This document shows, piece by piece, positions 60,113-64,000 of a DNA stretch of 64,000 bases (the stretch's first letter is position 1; the number at the start of each line of letters is the position of its first letter). Made by a program: the position numbers and the translations under genes. The stretch covers positions 1 through 64,000 of the forward strand of contig JAKDUK010000008.1 in the NCBI GenBank assembly GCA_030457765.1, given 5' to 3'. This stretch comes from Marinobacter sp. Its GTDB lineage: Bacteria; Pseudomonadota; Gammaproteobacteria; Pseudomonadales; Oleiphilaceae. Under the pieces are notes generated by a model. That model was not told the DNA's origin. It worked only from the letters and a program-made list of their open reading frames with translations, and ran no database searches.

Positions 60113-61522
60113 TTACCGCTTACACTCTATGTGCCCGGTTACCATATCGGAGCCGCCAGACACATTACTCAAAATGTCAGATTTGGCAAAAATACCCGAG
60201 CGGTGTATCAGAGAAATGCCCACATAACAGTTTTGAACCGCTTTGTTGTCAAACATCAGCCGAAGCGGCACATCAAACTGCCCTTCAAGGTAATTTAGAA
60301 AGTGTGAGGTGTTCTCCTCGCGTTTTGCCTGCTTAACCTGCTCTACGTAGGGAATGTTCGTGGCGTAAGAAAATCCGAAGCCTATGCCGGCCCGAAGCCA
60401 CTCTTCTTGAGTCCACGGCGAGTGGGCCGTTGTCATTGCCATCACATAGGCGTTGTATTCGCCAAAATCACTTTGATTTCCGTTCTCCAGGCGCCGGTTT
60501 GCGGAAACCTTGCCCCAGTAATCAATGTACTTGCCATCAGAAATCAACTTTCCCAGGGTTAGCCCAACCATATAGGCGTGCACATCCTTGCTGCGCCTTA
60601 GGGTGCCTGTGAGCGTTCTAGTGAATGGGCCTTCCGCTTGATAGCCCGTATTCAACCGCCATGACCACTCACCAGATCTTCCCGAACCCCGGTTTTTAGT
60701 GGAATCATCGATGGCGTTGCCAAAAAAGTATGCAAATCCCAACGAAGCCGCGCTCTGCTGCGATTGATCCACCAGTGGGCTGTTAAAAATTCCGCTGTCT
60801 ACATGCTGAGAGGCTATGTTTGAAAAAACCATCAGGCGTGAGGTGACCTGATAGGAGGCATTTACACCACCACGCCAGAAACTGGCAGAGCCGGGTTGGT
60901 AGAATGGGCGGTTTGGCAGTGCCTCGCCCGCATTAACGCCGTAGTAGTAGTCTGTAAAGTCTCGATCCTGGTAAATATAGCTGATAAAGGGCGACACAAA
61001 CCACCGACCAGATTCCCAGGCATACTTGTATGTAAAGTCCCATTCATAGCCATTATGGTTGCCCAAAATGTCATTGACCCATGTGGTCGACAGTTCTCCC
61101 CAGTCGCCGCTTAAGGTGAAAGATACGCCGGAGTCCACAGTCTGGTTACGGTCGCCCAGGCCTTCAAAATAGTCGTTGGCGTCGGACTCAAGCCGGTTGA
61201 ACCGATACCTGGCGAGTACATCCACTTTGAGCCAGTCATTATCGAAAACGTGGATACCCGCAGACGTACCGTGTGCAAAGAGCCACTCACCTTCATACAA
61301 GTACAAAGGTAGAAGATCCACTTCATTGCCCGCACTTTGACTGGCAATGTTGCTCACCCCGGTATATGGGCTGGTTCCGCCACGTATTGCGGCCCCAAGG
61401 CCGACAGTTCCGGCGGGTATGTCTGTAACCGACATACGGGTTTCCGGAACGCCTGCAAAGCAAACATCGGCCATTAGGTACAGCCCCAAAACAATACTGG
61501 GCCCGATGAATTTTCTATACAT
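60113..61522 (-). CDS. MipA/OmpV-family outer membrane protein
   Basis: Signal peptide, beta-barrel pattern; AIRGGTSPYTGV..., LPLYLYEGEWLFAHGTSAGIHVF. Confidence 0.82.
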   Translation of the reverse strand: MYRKFIGPSIVLGLYLMADVCFAGVPETRMSVTDIPAGTVGLGAAIRGGTSPYTGVSNIASQSAGNEVDLLPLYLYEGEWLFAHGTSAGIHVFDNDWLKVDVLARYRFNRLESDANDYFEGLGDRNQTVDSGVSFTLSGDWGELSTTWVNDILGNHNGYEWDFTYKYAWESGRWFVSPFISYIYQDRDFTDYYYGVNAGEALPNRPFYQPGSASFWRGGVNASYQVTSRLMVFSNIASQHVDSGIFNSPLVDQSQQSAASLGFAYFFGNAIDDSTKNRGSGRSGEWSWRLNTGYQAEGPFTRTLTGTLRRSKDVHAYMVGLTLGKLISDGKYIDYWGKVSANRRLENGNQSDFGEYNAYVMAMTTAHSPWTQEEWLRAGIGFGFSYATNIPYVEQVKQAKREENTSHFLNYLEGQFDVPLRLMFDNKAVQNCYVGISLIHRSGIFAKSDILSNVSGGSDMVTGHIECKR

Positions 61523-61556
61523 GATTTATTTCCAATATACCGAATACGCCATTTGC

Positions 61557-62987
61557 TTATAAAACGGGGCCAATGGTTGCGATAACGTTGTGCCATATCC
61601 GTCTGTGGTAGTGCCAGGCAAGAACCGTTGGCAAAGCAACCACTTCGGAACGATTGATGTAACTCTGCTGACGCTCCAAAATTGCTTGAGTAATGGCCTT
61701 GTCCTGCAGAAGAATGTTGTTCTCGTAATTCAGATCGAAACTGCGTAAATCCAGATTTGAGGAACCGATAAGACTGATTTTACCGTCGATCGTGAGAGTT
61801 TTTGCATGAAGAAGCCCGCCTTTGAATTCATGGATAATACAGCCTGCATCTAGCAGCCGGTGATAATAACTGCGGCTAGCAGCCGCGACAATCCAGCTGT
61901 CATTTACTTTTGGAAAAATCAGCGACACTGACACACCTCTGTACGCAGCCGCGCACAGAGCTTCAAGAACCGTTGCGTCTGGAACAAAGTACGGCGTAGA
62001 CAGTGTCAGTTCAGTTTGCGCACAGGCCAGAAGGTTGGCAAAAAGTTGGGGCGTGGCTCCGTGGCGCTCTGTTGGCCCAACGCCCATCACCTGGGCTGGG
62101 AAGCCCCCTTCTGCTGGTTGTGAATACAGGGCGATACAATCCAGGGTTTGGTTGGTGGCGTGCATCCAGTCACTGGCAAACAGCAACTGGTTTTGAACCA
62201 CAACCGGCCCGGTAAACCGAAGCATAATATCAACCCAGGGTCCGTACTTGGCTTTAACGAGAAACTCCGGGTCTGCTGAATTACGGCTGCCGCAATAGGT
62301 AATACGTGAATCAATCACGGTAATCTTGCGGTGGTTCCGAAGATCTAGCCGGCTGGTAAGCAACGTGTGAATGGGGTGTTTCAATGATAATGCCACAGCC
62401 AGGTGCACACCCGCGGTTTTCATGCGCTGCCAAAGCGCAGAGTTAATCATCGCACGGGACCCAAGCCCATCAGCCATGGCACGGCACGTAACGCCTCTTT
62501 GCGCCGCGCGTATTAACGCCTCGGCAATCGTGTGGCCGGTATTGTCTCCAAGCCAGATGTAATACAGCACATGCACGTGATCTGTGGCCGCGTCTATGTC
62601 AGCCACCATTCGATCCAGTGTTTCGTCGCCATCGGCCATTAACTCGGCCGTATTGCCAATTGAAGGATGAAACCCATTAATCGATCCGGCATAACGGAAC
62701 GCAGGACGGTACACCGGGTCAATAAGCGCCTCAGTGTTAGCTGCCTCCCCCATAAACCAGGATGCTTTAGACTGAATTTCCTCAAATATTTCTTTGTGGC
62801 GTTTGTCTGCTCGGTTGCCCACATCTACTTCGCCGAACAGAAAATAAATGGCGCTACCAAAATAAGGCAAAAGGTTAAGAACAATAAACCAGGCAAGCCG
62901 GCCCGGGGGAGACAGATCATCACGGAGCAAAATCCGAATCGTGAAAGTAATAACCAGTAGTGTGTGGAGTACCAGAATAACGGTCAT
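61557..62987 (-). CDS. cls: cardiolipin synthase / phospholipase D family
   Basis: Two HKD motifs: DLRNHRKITVIDSRITYCGSRN and HAKTLTIDGKISLIGSSNLDLRSF. Confidence 0.93.
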   Translation of the reverse strand: MTVILVLHTLLVITFTIRILLRDDLSPPGRLAWFIVLNLLPYFGSAIYFLFGEVDVGNRADKRHKEIFEEIQSKASWFMGEAANTEALIDPVYRPAFRYAGSINGFHPSIGNTAELMADGDETLDRMVADIDAATDHVHVLYYIWLGDNTGHTIAEALIRAAQRGVTCRAMADGLGSRAMINSALWQRMKTAGVHLAVALSLKHPIHTLLTSRLDLRNHRKITVIDSRITYCGSRNSADPEFLVKAKYGPWVDIMLRFTGPVVVQNQLLFASDWMHATNQTLDCIALYSQPAEGGFPAQVMGVGPTERHGATPQLFANLLACAQTELTLSTPYFVPDATVLEALCAAAYRGVSVSLIFPKVNDSWIVAAASRSYYHRLLDAGCIIHEFKGGLLHAKTLTIDGKISLIGSSNLDLRSFDLNYENNILLQDKAITQAILERQQSYINRSEVVALPTVLAWHYHRRIWHNVIATIGPVL

Positions 62988-63164
62988 CAGGTTCCCTTTG
63001 AGCTGCTGAGGTCATCGCACGAAGGTTACCTATCTGCGATGTTGGTCACAATTTCTATCTTTGGATTGAGTTTAAAGGCGTTTATACCGCAAAGGTTGCG
63101 ACAACCAGGGGATACAATCCGTTACACTCCCGACATACTCTGCAATATTAAGGTAGCCCCTCCC

Positions 63165-63734
63165 ATGATCAACGGATTTGTTGCGTTCACTCAAGCCGGA
63201 CTACTGGTTTTGCTTGCGGCCCTGGCGTGGCGAATGCTGATGTTATCGCGCCACGAGCCTTTATCGGCTCACAGCAGACATCAAACGGCACTGAAAACAC
63301 ATAGCGAAAAACCACCACTGCGGAAGCAGAAGAGTCCTACGTCAACGAATCGTACAGAGTTGTTCACCCACCTGCATATCCTGGCGGGGCTTCAAGAGCG
63401 GGACTGTCGAATAAGTGGGCTGGAACTTAGCCAGGCGCCAGGATCAGTTCGAGCGTACGCTGCGGCCTGGTTATACGGCGCTGCTTGTGCTCTGTGCGGG
63501 CAATCAGAGCGGCACAGCGATGCGCTTGCAGGTCTTGTGGCACAAATTGTCAGCCGAAGGACCGGAATTCGTCAGGCTGAGGCCGTACAAACCATTGCCA
63601 CGCTTACCTCATGCGGAGTGCTATTAGCCTGTTTTCGCGCCGGGCTAGAGGGTGCCGAATACTGGCACCGCCACCAGTATGTTCAACCACAAAGCAGCCT
63701 TTATGCTGCCATTACCGCGAACGCACTGATCTAG
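63165..63734 (+). CDS. hypothetical protein with N-terminal TM segment
   Basis: MINGFVAFTQAGLLVLLAALAWRMLML; start at internal ATG of the 62964 ORF. Confidence 0.55.
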   Translation: MINGFVAFTQAGLLVLLAALAWRMLMLSRHEPLSAHSRHQTALKTHSEKPPLRKQKSPTSTNRTELFTHLHILAGLQERDCRISGLELSQAPGSVRAYAAAWLYGAACALCGQSERHSDALAGLVAQIVSRRTGIRQAEAVQTIATLTSCGVLLACFRAGLEGAEYWHRHQYVQPQSSLYAAITANALI

Positions 63735-63740
63735 CCGTTT

Positions 63741-64000
63741 TTAGTGCTTGCTACGTTGCTCCAATGTCCAGTCTGTTCCCAGCTGAACCGGCTCTGTCAG
63801 CTCTGACTGGCCTGCTGGCACCCCCGAAACTGCCGGGCGGGTATAGGCGCCGTCCTCTGTAGATTTCATAGAATCAACATCCACGGAGAGAACCAAATAA
63901 CTCGCTCCATCCCACTCCACCTTAGCTCGAGGAGCTAAGCCGAAAATAAAGCGGCAATAGTCTAACTTCAACTGTATTAAATCCTGTTCCGCTTTGTGAA
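63741..64000 (-). CDS. hypothetical protein, 5' end beyond the window
   Basis: Frame remains open upstream of 63971 to the window edge (..HKAEQDLIQLKLDYCRF). Confidence 0.5.
   Translation of the reverse strand, partial: HKAEQDLIQLKLDYCRFIFGLAPRAKVEWDGASYLVLSVDVDSMKSTEDGAYTRPAVSGVPAGQSELTEPVQLGTDWTLEQRSKH

Noticed and set aside
1-64000. CRISPR arrays, tRNA/rRNA genes, insertion sequences, prophage
   Set aside because: No regular direct-repeat/spacer arrays, cloverleaf-like or rRNA segments, transposase or phage structural proteins recognised by reading; a tool-based scan would be needed to exclude short ones.

Overview
The window looks like a gammaproteobacterial chromosome segment (Marinobacter-like by gene content; inference). 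No rRNA, tRNA, CRISPR array, transposase or phage genes were recognised. Bases 1-29000 form a metal-resistance island. It holds a Cus-type RND efflux operon whose permease gene carries an apparent 1-nt frameshift, Met/His-rich small proteins, mntP behind a yybP-ykoY-type Mn riboswitch, a Cu P-type ATPase operon, a copper multicopper-oxidase/CopB/cupredoxin operon and a CopRS-like two-component system. A direct repeat TTCAG-N6-TTCAG (11-bp period) precedes most island transcription units, usually about 50 bp before the start codon, which suggests a single regulon. Bases 29000-53000 are mainly housekeeping and accessory genes. They include a divergent ATP-grasp / possible papain-fold protein pair, an SDR gene behind a TPP riboswitch, a diiron-oxygenase-like/reductase pair, an SQR-like/DUF1641/IscU-like cluster, trkH, recQ, an MCP and a GNAT-nitrilase fusion. 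Bases 53591-60077 form a compact selenium locus: an oxidoreductase-SelD fusion, a SenB-like (TIGR04348-type) selenosugar glycosyltransferase and a three-gene putative selenate/selenite ABC importer. No SenA is visible. The best candidates for under-described biology are the selenium locus, the ATP-grasp/papain-like pair and the copper regulon with its orphan small proteins. All family assignments come from reading sequence and motifs; no database search was run.
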